A DNA stretch of 64,000 nt from Moringa oleifera (lineage: Eukaryota; Streptophyta; Magnoliopsida; Brassicales; Moringaceae), in contig JAJFZO010000037.1 of assembly GCA_021397835.1 (NCBI GenBank), positions 1 through 64,000 on the forward strand, written 5' to 3'. The translations under genes and the position numbers were made by a program. Positions 1 through 12,599 of this stretch are shown in pieces; position 1 is the first letter of the stretch, and every line of letters begins with the position of its first letter. The notes under the pieces are model-generated. The model ran no database searches, had not been told where the DNA came from, and saw only the letters and a list, made by a program, of their open reading frames with translations.

Positions 1-1246
1 TTCACTCTCTTCGAGGGGGAAAAATATCCCCTTCGTTTTGGACCTCCAAATCTTGGGCATTATTACCAAAGGCTATATTTGCATTGAAACACACTCACAA
101 ACCTTTATTTCTTGAGAGTAGCTCAAAATCAGTATACTCCTAATGCTCCTAGCTTCCCACCATGTATCACACCAAGAAAACAAACACTCACCGCCATCAA
201 CATATTGTCTATAAAAGGGAAGAAATGCACCACCCATTTTGCATCCTTTCATGTCCATACTTCTCACCCATATGGCCCACTTCCTTCCTTTGAAGGGTCC
301 CCTTTATAATCTTTTAACTCCAAAATTTGCAAGTCCAACTTCTCTAAAAGCTGTCCTTTCTATATCATGAAGCACCACGAAAACTTGCCAAACCGTGCCT
401 TATTGAAGATGGTGAGAACTTGAATTCCGATCCTCCTCTTCTCATGGTTGCTCTACAACACCTCACTTGCCCAATGATACATGCATTAACCACCCACACT
501 TCCACAAAGATTCTCATTACTGAAATTTCGGGAAAGATGCAAAGATTATCAACAAGTTTTTGCTGCAGTTTCCTTAGACAAGGCAACTATTGGAGATGGC
601 CTTTTTGATCCTATGTTACTTGTTGGTGGTTTTTGGGTTGGTTATGAATGAGGTTTTTGTGGGGTTTCGGTTTCATGCCTTAGATAAGTAACAAGGGCAA
701 TGTACACTGTTTCATTTTTTAGTGTTTGATATGAAAGAAATGGACGGGTATCTAAGGGTGTTGAAAGCTCATTAGTTGTGAAGGACATTGTTTCACAAAG
801 TTAGCTGATACTTTATGTGACCTTCTAATTTACTTATATATATGTGTGTATGCTATCTGTGTATGGGTGTTGTAATGAGGAGGAATTCGTGGACCTTTTG
901 TCTTGTGAGTAGGTTGGCAGTCTTTTGGTGTTGTGAATAAAATATCTTTTAAGGAAAAAGGCTGAAAAGTAATTTTTCTTCAATCAGAGAGGAAGTCATC
1001 ATTGCATATGACATTTAAAGGAAAAAAAATTGTCCATATATATTTATATATATCACATTGTTCTTTTATTTTCTAACAGGGATCTAAATGTCTTGCTAAG
1101 GCTGTGCAAATGCTCAAAGAACATTGATTCTATTATCCTTGTGTATTTATTTGTTTTACTTTCTATTATATGATACTTATTTGGTTGTTATACATTCTAC
1201 AAATTGAATTCTTTCTTGTGCATGGTAAAATGGTGGTCGTTTTCAG
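1..1246 (+). other. No supported exon; probably intron of the SPPL gene
   Basis: The first supported exon of the protease gene starts at 1247 in the middle of its conserved core, so earlier exons must lie upstream. I searched these 1.2 kb for the preceding membrane-segment exon that SPPL proteins carry and did not find it. Short open frames near 110-600 on both strands match no family I know. The stretch is most simply a long intron, but a 5' truncation of the gene cannot be excluded. Confidence 0.45.
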
Positions 1247-4200
1247 GGGATGCATAACATTATTGTGACGCTTATTTCAAGGTATGCTGAATTCTTCATA
1301 TCATGCTGCTAAATTTATCTCATGTAGCTGGTTTAGCTCTTGTATTCTATTATTTCCCTTTCATATATATTGAAAAAAACTTATTTCATTGTTAAGCAGA
1401 AGATGCAAAAATTGTGGCCGGAAGACAGTGACTTTACCTTTCATGGGGGAGGTTTCCATCCTCTCACTTGTGGTTCTGTTATTCTGTGTTTTATTTGCTG
1501 TCTTCTGGATTGCAAATCGGCGTGCATCATATTCATGGGTTGGCCAAGATATTCTTGTAAGTTTCTTACTTCAAGGGGTAAAACTGGTGGTTGGCTTGGA
1601 GTTCTCTTCTTCTCTCTTTATAGAATGATACTCTTGTCTGAACCTTGTGAACATTTAATGCAAGGTTGCTAACCTGGGTCAATATTACAGCAAACCGAGT
1701 TAAGAATAATGAATAAATTCTTGCTAAACTTGTGCTAAGTGGGGGCTTGGGAACCTACAGTAGGCGTCTCACTTAGTTTGTTCTTGGAAGTTATGTTCTT
1801 GGAAGTTATGTTCTGTCGTTATTATCAAGGATACTGATTGTTGCGATATGTATTTTACGGAGGTCTGATATGTTCTACACTGTTATTGGCGTAGCTTATG
1901 GAGTTTGGTCTTTATGTTGTTTGAATTACTCAAGACTCTTTTTCCTAGCTATATTTGACTTCTTTGTTGACAGGGTATCTGTTTGATGATAACAGTGTTG
2001 CAGGTGGCTCGATTACCTAACATTAAGGTAATTTAGTTTGGTTTGTAATCTATTGATGTCTCTTGTTTCATATCTGTCTCCTGATGGTGCTGTCATAACT
2101 CAGGTTGCTACCGTGCTTCTCTGTTGTGCATTTGTATATGACATATTCTGGGTGTTCCTATCACCGCTGATATTCCACGAGAGTGTTATGATTGCGGTGA
2201 GTTATGACCCTATTTTTACTAGTCTCTCATCTATATCTTTGAAACTAAGCTTGTATCTTTATCGCTAAATTGGTTTCTTGTCCAACTTTAGAAATTTTAG
2301 GGACTTTGTAAATGAGGGAAATGATATACTTAGCTTTATACGAACATAAAGTTCTAAGAAGCAGTATTTGGGTTTGATATTTCTAAATGAATTCATTATC
2401 ATTAGTTGTGTAACACCTGAAAGTGTGACGCTATTCAATATTTATAATGTGCATGAGTTAATCCCCATGAAAGTATGTTATATTGAACGTAGCACTAGTG
2501 ACATGGATAATCAGATCTGGTGGAGCTGATAATAAAAGTGCTTCTTGGGTTGCAAATATTTCATCGGACAAATTATGTATGTGGATTGGGTTACTGTCGT
2601 GAACCTGAGCATCCTGCACTGAGTTCTCTGCCTCCTTTTGTCTGAACTTTTAGCTTCTTTTTTTTCTTTTTCCCCCTTTTATTGTTGATGAAGAAATGCT
2701 TGAGAATGTAAGATTCTTTTGAAGTGCTGTCTGTGTAAAATTTGCCCTCTTTCATTATTGTTAACGATCTATTCTACATTAAAAAACTGTGAAAGCAGTC
2801 AATATTAGCAACTTGTTGGATTTATTGTTTACCTTGAAAATAATTTGACAGCATTTCCCGCTTATCAATGTGTGACAATATATTTTTATGTGCATGCAAA
2901 GCTCTTTGTTTTGTTGATTTAAAGGTTTGATAACTAGAAAATATTTGAATTGTGTGGTTGGAGTGCTTATTCTTCCACATTACTTCCTCCTAAGTTGATA
3001 TTCTTCCTATGTTCATTTTCAAGTCCTTTTCTTTTCTTTCCCCTTTTAAATCATTTTATTTTTGCTTCTGGTATCATTATAAACATTTGATGATCAATAT
3101 GTTGCAAATTAGTCAATCGTCCTCATTTCAGATCATATTATTCTTAAATAGGTTGCTCGAGGGGACAACAGTGGCGGAGAATCCATTCCAATGCTTTTGA
3201 GAATCCCGCGACTTTTTGACCCATGGGGTGGTTATGATATGATTGGTTTTGGGGACATCCTCTTTCCTGGTTTGCTGATCTCTTTTGCTTACAGGTAGTT
3301 TTCGTCATAGCTTTTCAAAATTCTAGTAATATCTAGGTTGACTTGAAATTTGTTTATCATTAAATTTAGCTGGTATTATTTGTGACGGAGTGTTTCTTTC
3401 TTCCCTCTGCACTATAATAATATGCATGTGCGTGGTTAACTGATAGGTAGAGAGACAAACAGAGATGATGAATACTCTTGTTGGGGATTAGATGTTCGAG
3501 GTTTTCTGTAGAATGACACATATCTTAAATGACTTATGCCCCACATCTGGATAAATGTCTTTCTCTGATACGTGTGACTATACTTCTATTCCATAACTAT
3601 CGTTAGCAGCATAATCTAAGCAAGATTGTTGAATTAGTTGGGGAAGGTGTCTGTCAGTGGGAGTCACAAGCTTGTTGTTCTTAAAATTAGCTTATTATTT
3701 TGTTTTCACTGAACTGTGAGGCATCTGATTTGGCTTCCACAAGTCATTCAAAGTTTGCCATTAACTTGCAGAATTTAAAGTTAGTTAGGTCAGTAGTGTG
3801 AGAATAAATGAGCACATAATTAGGTGGGCATCATGCTTTTAAATTCATTTGGGGCTATTATGGCTGTTATAGAAATCAAAGAATAATATGTCTTAATCTC
3901 ATGGGGCCATTAACGGAATTATTTTAGTTAATGTGTGAATAATAAAACTTAATCGGGTAGGAAATTGCTATGATTAGAAGCATTCTTGGACATGAGTGAG
4001 TTTGAACAGGAAATTTAAACGAGTAGTTGTATTTGTTGTATCATATTTTGTTCTACTATTTTTGCCTATTAATTGGGTCGCTATCAAAGGATCTTTTTTG
4101 TTTTTTTTTTTAAATTTTTGGTCTTTTGGACCTAGTGTTATTGTTGTTATTTTTATTGTTATTGTTATTGTTGTTATTTTTATTAATATTGTTCTCGTCG

Positions 4201-6485
4201 TTGTTATTTCATCGTCATCATCATTGTCATCGTCATCGTCATTGTTATTGCTTATTATTATTGTTATTGTTGTCAGCTTTCTGTGCTTAATTGTTAATTA
4301 ATTATCTATCTATTCATTTTTTATTATGCTCCTCAGATATGACAAGGTGAATAAAAAGAGCATATCAAATGGATATTTCCTTTGGTTGACAGTTGGCTAT
4401 GGATTTGGTGAGTATACTGGCACAATGTTTAGTCATCTTAATTTGTTTGTGCATTTATCAGAAAAGGTTCCTTGCACATGCAAAGTAAATTATTAGGTTG
4501 AATATATGAAACTTAAAATTTATATGAGGCTTTAGTAAAGTTACAATGTGTTCGGACCAGGTTCAGGTAGATTATTTTATGGCTCTACTGCCTAGATACT
4601 TTTTTTTTCTCTATTAGTCAGGAACAATTAAAGTATATATATTATTTACATAGCACGAAAGGGATGCAACCCTTTATGAGTGTTGTCACCCTTTGTTGGT
4701 CAGATTTCTGTAAAATCTACAAAATCATCCTCATTGACAAAAGATTTACCTGATACCCAGAGTTTTAATATGCATAGCCTGTAATCCCTAAGCATCTTAA
4801 TTGACGGCTCCAACCCTTCAAAAGCCGTCTATTTCCTTTTCACCATGCTGTTGAGAAAATCATAATGGGAATCATTGTAATTATTTTCTTTCGTTCTTTG
4901 GAGATCTTCCGCTGTGCCCCGGGTCTTCAACTCCTCCCCAGTGCTTCCATGGTAATGCTGGACAACCCCAAAATGCTCATGAGTCCATCTCAAAAAGCAT
5001 AGAAAGTTAGATTTTTTATTCCTAATATAACCTTGTTGCCAAAACTCCAACATGAAAGATGGACTGTTCTTGACATGTAACACATTGAATTCCTAGCCAC
5101 AAGTGGTAGTAACAGTAAGTTGCAGTGAGAATATTCACCTGCAGTTGGCAGGTTATGCAGTTCTAGCAGTGCAAAATGCACTTAAGATGTGCCTGACAAA
5201 ATTCCATAAGTATTGGAGTTTCTTTTGTGTAAATGTGTCTAGAATCCCTGCGAAGCTGTCGAGAGTGTGAAGAAACAAAAGGAGAACGGCGACTGTGGAT
5301 GATGTTTTTTGAGCCAACAAATAAACGATGTGTTTATACATTCTCTATTTACCTTCTCATCAATTGACAGCATCACAGGGGATATTAGGGCACTTGTTGA
5401 GTCAGATTTATGTTGTATAATGCTTCAGGGTTCTAAAGAGTCAACTTCATATTCTTATTTTGTTATTATAAAGTTTAGCCATTTTCCTCTTTCTGGCGTT
5501 TCCTTACTGGTTTTAGCGAGATATTTTACCAAGCCCCATAACTAGAGCTTTTCAATAGAAACAGGCCTTATCCAGAAACTGAGTCTGAAATATCAAGTAA
5601 ATTGCTACAATTTCAGGACAAAATTGTTGGTTGTAAACAGTAAACCTTTGGCCCTACCTGTAGTTTAATCTTTTACCTTCTTGGGCTTGTTTCTCTTTCT
5701 ACTAAATTATCATTTTGTTCATAAGCGGATCTTTTTTCCCCTTTTTCTTGCTATTTTGAATTCTAAAAGAACAATTGCCATTCACGGTGGTAGCCAAAGA
5801 GTGGCTATATTTGTGTATTGGATAGTTGCATAACAGTTGTAGAATAGCTTGATCAAAAGCTTTGCTTCCACTCTGGCTAATGGATGTTTGCAGCTGTGCT
5901 GTTGCCTATCTTAGGCCTTTAACTAATGAATGTGGAAGTACCTATTGATTTGGTATTTCTTGGCTTTCTTATGTGAGAAATATTCCCAGTGTTGCACCAA
6001 ACTTTTATATGATATTGTGAATACTTAAGGCCATACCTAGACAAATGGTCATTGCTTGTGTTGTAGCTCTCCAATATGACAGAAATGGGTAATTCCTGGA
6101 GTTCCATTATCATGTCATAGCTGATATGATCTGCATGCACAGTTCATGAAATTGTTTTTATTGATGAGATTGATAGTGGTTCTGCAATGCAGGTCTCTTC
6201 CTAACATATCTGGGGTTATATCTGATGAATGGCCATGGGCAACCTGCACTATTATATCTTGTTCCTTGTACATTAGGTAACCAACTTTGTGGTTTTGAGC
6301 ATACCCCAGATCTTCTTGCTTATGAATTTCAATTCTTTGTCCTCAAGTTTTTTCTTTTTCTCCCAATTTTTTTTTAATTACTGTCAGGAATTACTGTGAT
6401 ATTGGGTTTGGTGAGAGGAGAGCTGAAAGATCTTTGGAATTATGGAGAGGACCTGTCCTCTGGCAACTCTTCTGGGGAAGCATGA
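1247..6485 (+). CDS. SPPL: Signal peptide peptidase-like intramembrane aspartic protease, C-terminal eight exons
   Basis: This is the catalytic C-terminal half of a multi-pass GxGD aspartic protease of the SPP/SPPL family, which cleaves type II membrane proteins within the bilayer, usually in endosomal or Golgi membranes. Exons joined by GT-AG introns are 1247-1281, 1400-1556, 1974-2027, 2104-2196, 3152-3294, 4337-4407, 6193-6276 and 6388-6485 (stop TGA 6483-6485). They read through in frame. The exon at 2104 encodes FVYDIFWVF with the first catalytic Asp (YD motif). The exon at 3152 encodes [13 protein letters not shown] with the second Asp (GxGD). The exon at 6193 encodes QPALLYLVP, the PAL motif. 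The Cys-rich CKNCGRK segment and the tail [14 protein letters not shown] resemble the Arabidopsis SPPL3/SPPL5 subgroup. I see no stop or frameshift. The 5' exons (signal peptide, PA domain, first membrane segments) are not in the window. Confidence 0.93.
4140..4275. repeat. TTATTG/TCATCG-type simple repeat in an SPPL intron
   Basis: A compound microsatellite of TTGTTATT, then CATCGT, then TTATTG units lies just before the exon at 4337. An open frame here encodes only a low-complexity I/V/S run and is not a gene. Confidence 0.85.
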
Positions 6486-8104
6486 AGCATTCTCTCAGTT
6501 AGGTGGTGCTGATGAATTAGATGGTTTCCCTGATCCACATGATGGTATGGTGCAAAGAAGTTAAGTTCAATGTTGATAGCAAGATTTTTGGGCCATGTTT
6601 TGTTAAAAGAGTACCTTGCTGGTGAAAGAAGCCACCAGATGTAAGTATCCAAATCAAGGATTGTTCAGATATATTCTTTGTCATCTTTTGGTGTATCTAT
6701 GGTCTGAAGTACTTGCAGTCAGTTGTAAAATTAACCTAGATTCTCATGTTTGAAATGAAATTGAATCTGAACTCTTTTTTTTTTTTTTTTTAAGCCCAAA
6801 AAATTTAACCCAGGTATTATTTGATCAAACAGAAGCTGATTAGCAGAATCAGCCAGCTATCCAATAACTTTACTATTTTGTAAGTGAACATCATGTGGCT
6901 CATCCATGTGGCGCCAAGTAAGTGTTTTAATGGCCTAGGTCACTCAATCTGTAGTATGTATGCCCAAGCAAGCTCCTTATTTTGAATGTTCAATCATAGT
7001 TTCACTGCTGTGATGTCTGAAGGATTAACGATAGGGACAAAAGAGCAACTTGGTTTCCCCTTTTCTTGCCTGAAATTTTCTCATGAAGTCTATTTTGTTT
7101 AAAAAATCGCTCAAATCTGAGCTAACTGATTTTTCATGCAATGCATTTTTGTCATGCTTGCCATGAAACAATTATTGGTATTTTGGGAAAAAAAAAACCT
7201 TGAATTGATAGTAAATAATATTTTCTACTTTTATGACATACCTAAGAAATATGAGAAACAAATTTATATAATTTGCAAAATAATTATACATAGTAAATTT
7301 TGATAATATCTTTTTAGAAAATTGTTTAAAATAAAGTCTTGGAAAGCTTTTCTAATTGCTAGATTTGAATGAGAATTGAAAGTAACATAGATGCATGACT
7401 GGAATTTCGGAAATTGATTAAGTAATGAAACCAAATTGGAAGGAGCAATACAATCAAAAATAATAAATGATTCGGTAAGAAGCATTGCGAATCACTTCAA
7501 GTCTCTTGAGCTATCATCAAATGAAAGAGAATCATTGATAACAAATATGATATCTCTGAACTATCATCAAATGAAAGAGAATCACTGAGAACAGACACGA
7601 TATATGGGCCGCTGGGCCGCGAAGATTCACTGCCAATGAAATGTGCTTGATGATGATGATGAATAGCCAAGATTAACCCATGGGAAATTCGGTGGTAAAG
7701 ATTGGTGGTTGGGGTTCTATAGTGATTATAGATGAAAGGTCAAAATTCACTGGTGAAAATGAAATGTGATAAGGAGACAGCTGAGATTCACATTGAGGTG
7801 ATGAGATGAATGCTATGCATTTCTGAGTCTTAACTTAAATTTCCATTACTTTATATGGCAAAGAAATGCAAGATTTAGGTGTATGTTAATCCAAGGACCA
7901 CGAAATATCCAGGTAGTTCACTTGAAAGAACAGAAAAAGAACGCGTTGATGCACTCATCGTCATATTATTGCTGGGATGGTTTAAGCGTACCATACTACA
8001 TTATAAGTAGGAAAAGCATTAATAATGAAATGACCCAATTACTTGAAATGCTCAAGAAAAGCATTTAAAGTCTCAAAGTCTGTAGTACATGGCGTTTGGG
8101 TGAT
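6486..8104. other. 3' flank of SPPL and convergent intergenic region
   Basis: This is AT-rich sequence between the stop codons of two convergent genes (SPPL on +, DIR1-like on -). It should contain both 3' UTRs. Apart from a short tandem duplication at 7511-7610 I see no coding sequence. Confidence 0.6.
7511..7610. repeat. Two-copy 50-bp tandem duplication
   Basis: The segment beginning CTATCATCAAATGAAAGAGA at 7511 recurs at 7561, giving a period of 50 bp with a few substitutions. No function is evident. Confidence 0.8.
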
Positions 8105-8389
8105 CTAGCAGTTGGGGGCAGGAAGTTTGCACTTGGGAGGGAGCTGCATGGCAAGATTTGGATCGATCCCGAGTGAAGGTAACAAATTGGAGTTCTTGTA
8201 GGAGCAAAGGCAGCCCATGTTGGCATGCGAGAGCGCTCCGCAGCAGGTGCCCGTTGGTGGTGTTGGCTTGGGCGGAGTAACAGAAGGCCTGCATGCCATT
8301 AACCCAGAAACAGGTATGTTGCATATCATTTGAGCGTCGCTGGCTACAGTTACCAGCACTAGTACTGCCACCACCACCAGCTTCTCCAT
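8105..8389 (-). CDS. DIR1-like non-specific lipid-transfer protein, 94 aa
   Basis: This is a small secreted lipid-binding protein of the prolamin/2S-albumin superfamily. DIR1-type nsLTPs bind lipids in a tunnel held by four disulfides and act in long-distance systemic defence signalling. The start chosen is ATG at 8387-8389 (MEKLVVVAVLVLV), giving a typical signal peptide of about 21 residues ending near SDA. An extension of 10 codons upstream is open, but it would put charged residues before the hydrophobic core. Eight cysteines fit the nsLTP pattern C-C-CC-CxC-C-C: ICN, ACR, TCC, GCLC, KC, and the final NC. A Pro-rich loop (TPPKPTPPTG) precedes the CC pair, and the LLPSLGID and LPPKC stretches resemble DIR1. 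The gene is single-exon and intact, and a TATA box on the same strand lies about 85-90 bp upstream. Family assignment is secure; orthology to DIR1 is inference. Confidence 0.88.
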   Translation of the reverse strand: MEKLVVVAVLVLVTVASDAQMICNIPVSGLMACRPSVTPPKPTPPTGTCCGALSHANMGCLCSYKNSNLLPSLGIDPNLAMQLPPKCKLPAPNC

Positions 8390-8472
8390 TCTCTTCCTTA
8401 CTAAGAATGTCACTAGCAAGTTTCTCTTTTATCTCAATACGCAGTTGCTGATACTGGGGTACCATTGATCTT

Positions 8473-8482
8473 GTTTATAAAG
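8473..8482 (-). promoter_or_regulatory. TATA box of the DIR1-like gene
   Basis: On the - strand this reads CCTTTATAAACAAG, a good plant TATA element. It lies about 85-90 bp upstream of the chosen ATG, which leaves a 5' UTR of roughly 55-60 nt and supports that start. Confidence 0.6.
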
Positions 8483-8519
8483 GGATCTGATGGGTGATGA
8501 CGGATGGGAGTCCGTGAAT

Positions 8520-11500
8520 GAAGATTGTCATATGTTGCCATGTCGCTACTCCGATACTGTGGTGTCACGGGATGGGCAATGTTCAATCATTTTACAGTGA
8601 CGATTGCTCCATATGGATCCACTCATGACACTCACCCAACAAACCTGCAGGAAAAGAGCAAAATGCCAATCATGCTTACATCTGCGCTGGCAAATTGTCT
8701 GCTAGCGATCCTTGACAAGTTGCTTTCAATCCAAAAACTTGATGCGTTGGATAGGTTTCGGTGAAGCGTCACATCAAATTAAATTTCCATTAGCATCCAG
8801 CAAGTGCACATAACGGCTTCCTGCAGCATTAAGGGACACTTTGGGAACTGTTATTCTACATGCACTAATGTCTTTAATTAGTTCACCGATATATCAATTA
8901 GAATTCATTCTTATCAGTATTATTATAATTTTTCATTGATAAAAGACTTGAATAAATTTTTAAATATTTGAACATAACAGTTTGGCAAATTAGAAGTTTA
9001 TGGGCATAGTACCATCAATGACTTTTTAGTATTAATTATTAATTTCTCAAGCAAGATAATATTGAAAATTAAAAAAAAATATTTTCTTTTTGAAATTAAA
9101 AAAATGATTTCTCATAAAAAATTAATATTTACAGAAGTTTTTATCTGCTACTAGAAATTTCTTGACTCTACAAAATTATAAGAGTTTTTTCTAATAAAAA
9201 AGTATAAGTAATGGATACATTTGGCCCCACTTTGAATTTGATGCTGACAATTAATATCTGTTAAGATAGATGAATAAATAATAATTTCGGTTACTTCTTT
9301 CTTTCCGTATCTTTGTCTTATGCGCATCAATACGGAATGGGTTTTATTCTTCATTTTTATTTCTTTCCCACGTTTAGTTTCGCTGCAAAAAATTGTGTAT
9401 AGGTGCTGCAAATAAAATATCAAAAGCTTTTCTTGTGATCATGAAATATTTTTATGATGTTCAACACTCTGTATTGGTAGTATTTTCTAATGTTGCAAAT
9501 GTGTATTATCATATTTTAATGTTTGTTAATATTTCATTGCATGTGAACTAATTTTTGTAACTTTATAATTTATTTATTTTTTATTTTTACAATAAAAATC
9601 TTATAAAATTTTCGTATTTATTTCAAGTGTCAAATCAAATTTTAATGTTTAAAAAATAACATTACAAACTTTAAAATAATATTAATAGCCGATACAAAGT
9701 CTTACCCTTAACATTGTTAAAAAATGACATTAAGATCAAGGATAAAATGATACTTTTATTGTATTTCTACTCTTAATACTATTACTCTTTTTCTCCATAA
9801 ATTTTTTCTCTCTTTTATGATCATTAGTGGTTTCTCTTTCATATTCATTGCATCTTTTCTTTTTCTTTTTCTTTTTCCTAGCAATCAAGACTTCAGCAAA
9901 AAATTAAAACAAAAAAGAATAGCTCACTCACTTAAAAATGCAAAATCTTAGTATGTTTTAATTTTATACATTTCTTAAATTAGCTTTTGAGTTTCTTTTT
10001 TGTCGATTATCAAACAACAAGTGAATGACTCCCAGAGATAAGAAGTCGAATGGGTTTATGAGGTTTTTGGTGTTTTGTTAGGTTTTGGTTAGCGAAATGA
10101 CAATGTCTCTAACTACTTTGTTGCTTTTGTTTTAAAGTCAAGACCATCTTGAGGTCTTTGCAGGAGATCGAAAAGAATGTTATAATTGGAAAATTTGAGA
10201 GCCTTTGTAAGCAATGTTCGATCAAGGATAGATGGTTTAGCACAAAAAAAGAAAGGAAAGGAAAAATTGATGAAGGATGTTTTAGTGTTGGACAAGTGGG
10301 TTCCATGGAAAGGTAGTGGTTCGTCTTCTGCAGTCGATAACCATAACTTGAGAAAGTAAAATAGTATACAAGTAAAGAGAATATTTGATGTATTGATATC
10401 ACTTTATCTTTCTTATTTATCTTTTTTTATTTTTCTTAAATATGATATATTTGAAAACCCATTATTATTGTTCCCCAACCTTTGTTATCGAAACATTAAG
10501 GTAGGGTTAGTTTAAAGCGATACACAAACTTTGAAGTTTATTTCCACTGATATTAAACATCAAGATTCAAAGGTTAAACAAGAGGGGTTTTATGAGATCT
10601 TTACCCTTATTTTTATTATAACATATTATATTTATCTGTAAAATTTAAGATAATATGTTTTCTTTTATGTTAGATAAGATTTTAAACCTGAAAATGAAGA
10701 CAAAAATGTATTAAAAACACGAGTTAAAAGTGAAACAATTTAGGTAATGAGACTAGTACAGATATAGGAGTTTGTTTAAGATGGTAAAATTTCTAATTTA
10801 GGTCAATCACATGTTCAAAGGTTAAGAAGCTACAAACAACATTGAGTTGTTTTATAACCTCGCAGAAAGTCTTAAGGCTGAAGAATTGGAGTTATAGCCT
10901 ACATTGATTACATTGCTCACTTGCTTAAAAAGTTAAGAGCAAATAGGTTTGTATGGATTGAAGTGACTGTAATACTTGTTTTTTATTTGTTTATTTAGTT
11001 TAGTAGTTTCAGTTTTCATTTAATAAGGGTGTAGAACCCAACCTACGTGGGCTTTTGTATATATAAAAAAAGCATAATCTAGCTCATATGTTTTATTTTT
11101 TTCACATAGTTGCAACCAAAATCATGAGGGGTAGCCTTCAAAAACAAAAAAAAAAAAAAAAAAGAAAAGAAGAAAGGAGAGATTAGTGTTAAAAACTTGA
11201 AAAGGTGGCACAATCATACAACGTAACTTTCCAAGGAAGGAAAGATACGATTATGGATCTCGCTCAACTAAGATTAGATGAAAGTAAGGAATAAGAAGTA
11301 TCACTAGTTAAAAGAGAAACTGAACATGATGTATTTTATCTGGTATACAATTCCATGAATGAAGCCACCAAGCATTTTTTACCCCTTATTTCTTATTCTT
11401 TTGTCTTGTACAAAATTTTATGAATAAAGCTACCGTTCATTTCTTGCTCCTTATTTCTCTTCCTTTCTCTTTCTAAATAAGGAATGGACATAATTTGTTT

Positions 11501-12110
11501 TTCAAATGCCATAGTCATAGTAAATGATTTGTTTAAACCAAATCTTAAAAGGTATATACTAATATTTCCTTGTAAAAATAAAAATATTTGGTAAATTGTA
11601 AACTACAAGATAAAAGATGTTGTAGGGTCTAGGAGTGGAAAAAGAAAAAAAGGAAAAATAAATGGAGGAACCAGAAGAGTGTGTATCCAAATGATGTTTT
11701 GGTTATTTTAACAAAGTTCACTATAACAAGGACAAGCCTGCACCTTGAAAGTATGAAGGTGACTGGATTGCAAAGCTTTGCCAAAAAGGAAAAAAGAAAA
11801 AAGATCTGTATATCATGCATACATAAACATTGGTATTATAAAAACTACTTTCTTTAAAGCTGTCCCAATAGAGGAGAAGCTCAAATAAGAAAATGTGAAA
11901 AGTTGGCAAACTTTCCAATGTAGTTAAATTTTTTTCATCCTTAGTGAAGAAGTCTTAATTGTTGGAAAACACATCATAGACAAGATTCTATCAAAATTTC
12001 AAAAAATCTAGATAGTTGAAGATTGTGTCATGGATTAATTAATCTCATCAATTCAAGAATAGTATGAAGGATGTGAATTAGCTGTAGTTGATTCTACAAA
12101 TGTTGTACTT
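8520..12110. other. AT-rich intergenic DNA, no gene seen
   Basis: This covers the upstream flank of the DIR1-like gene and about 3 kb of very AT-rich DNA with poly-A/T tracts (for example 11145-11164). Open frames on either strand are short, of biased composition, and match no family I recognise. The right half (after about 11,900) may be degenerate transposon sequence, since it runs into a repeat array. Confidence 0.5.
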
Positions 12111-12116
12111 TAGGTT

Positions 12117-12570
12117 GAATGTGAATTGCTTCGTGAAGGTTACCAAAATTAGAGCAACAAGATGAATGAGAATCGCTTCCTTGTCAACTCCATGAAATTT
12201 AGTACACTAAAGAAGAATGAGAATCGCTTTTTGGTGGATTACCAATTCAAGAACAACATGATGATTGAGAATAGCTCCTTAGTTGACTTTACAAAATTTA
12301 ATATCTCAAGCTATTTCTTGAAGATTGCTAAAACTAGGACAATAAGATGAATGAGATTCACTTCTTAGTTGATTCTATGAAATTATAGTAATGGGAGAAA
12401 TGAGAATCGCTTCTTAGTTAATTCTATCAATCTAGAACGATAGGGAGCACGTGAATCACTTTCTAATCAAATTTTCAAATTTGGTATATCAAGATGAATG
12501 AGAATTATTTCTCAATGGACTACCAATAAAGAGTAATAATATGAATGTGAATCACTTCCTATTTAACTAT
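12117..12570 (+). repeat. Degenerate tandem array of about 48 bp units
   Basis: Units beginning with variants of GAATGAGAATCGCTTCTTAG start at about 12117, 12164, 12215, 12263, 12349, 12397, 12449, 12496 and 12543. Spacing is 47-51 bp apart from one gap of 86. Part of the array (12162-12350) is open and reads as a repeated NENRFLV peptide. The array sits just outside the first gypsy LTR remnant. Confidence 0.75.
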
Positions 12571-12599
12571 ACTTTCTTTTTCAAAAAAAGATAATTAAA

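Noticed and set aside
3996..4301. Plus-strand frame of 101 codons rich in Ile, Val and Ser
   Set aside because: It comes from the TTATTG/TCATCG microsatellite within an SPPL intron.
4829..5341. Three overlapping minus-strand frames in the long SPPL intron
   Set aside because: There is no family resemblance and no paired splice sites, and they conflict with the intact plus-strand gene.
6440..6652. Minus-strand frame of 70 codons at the end of SPPL
   Set aside because: It overlaps the last SPPL exon antisense and has no recognisable motif.
8073..8465. Longer alternative frame (130 codons) over the nsLTP gene
   Set aside because: It is an out-of-frame shadow; the eight-Cys pattern and signal peptide are only in the 8105-8389 frame.
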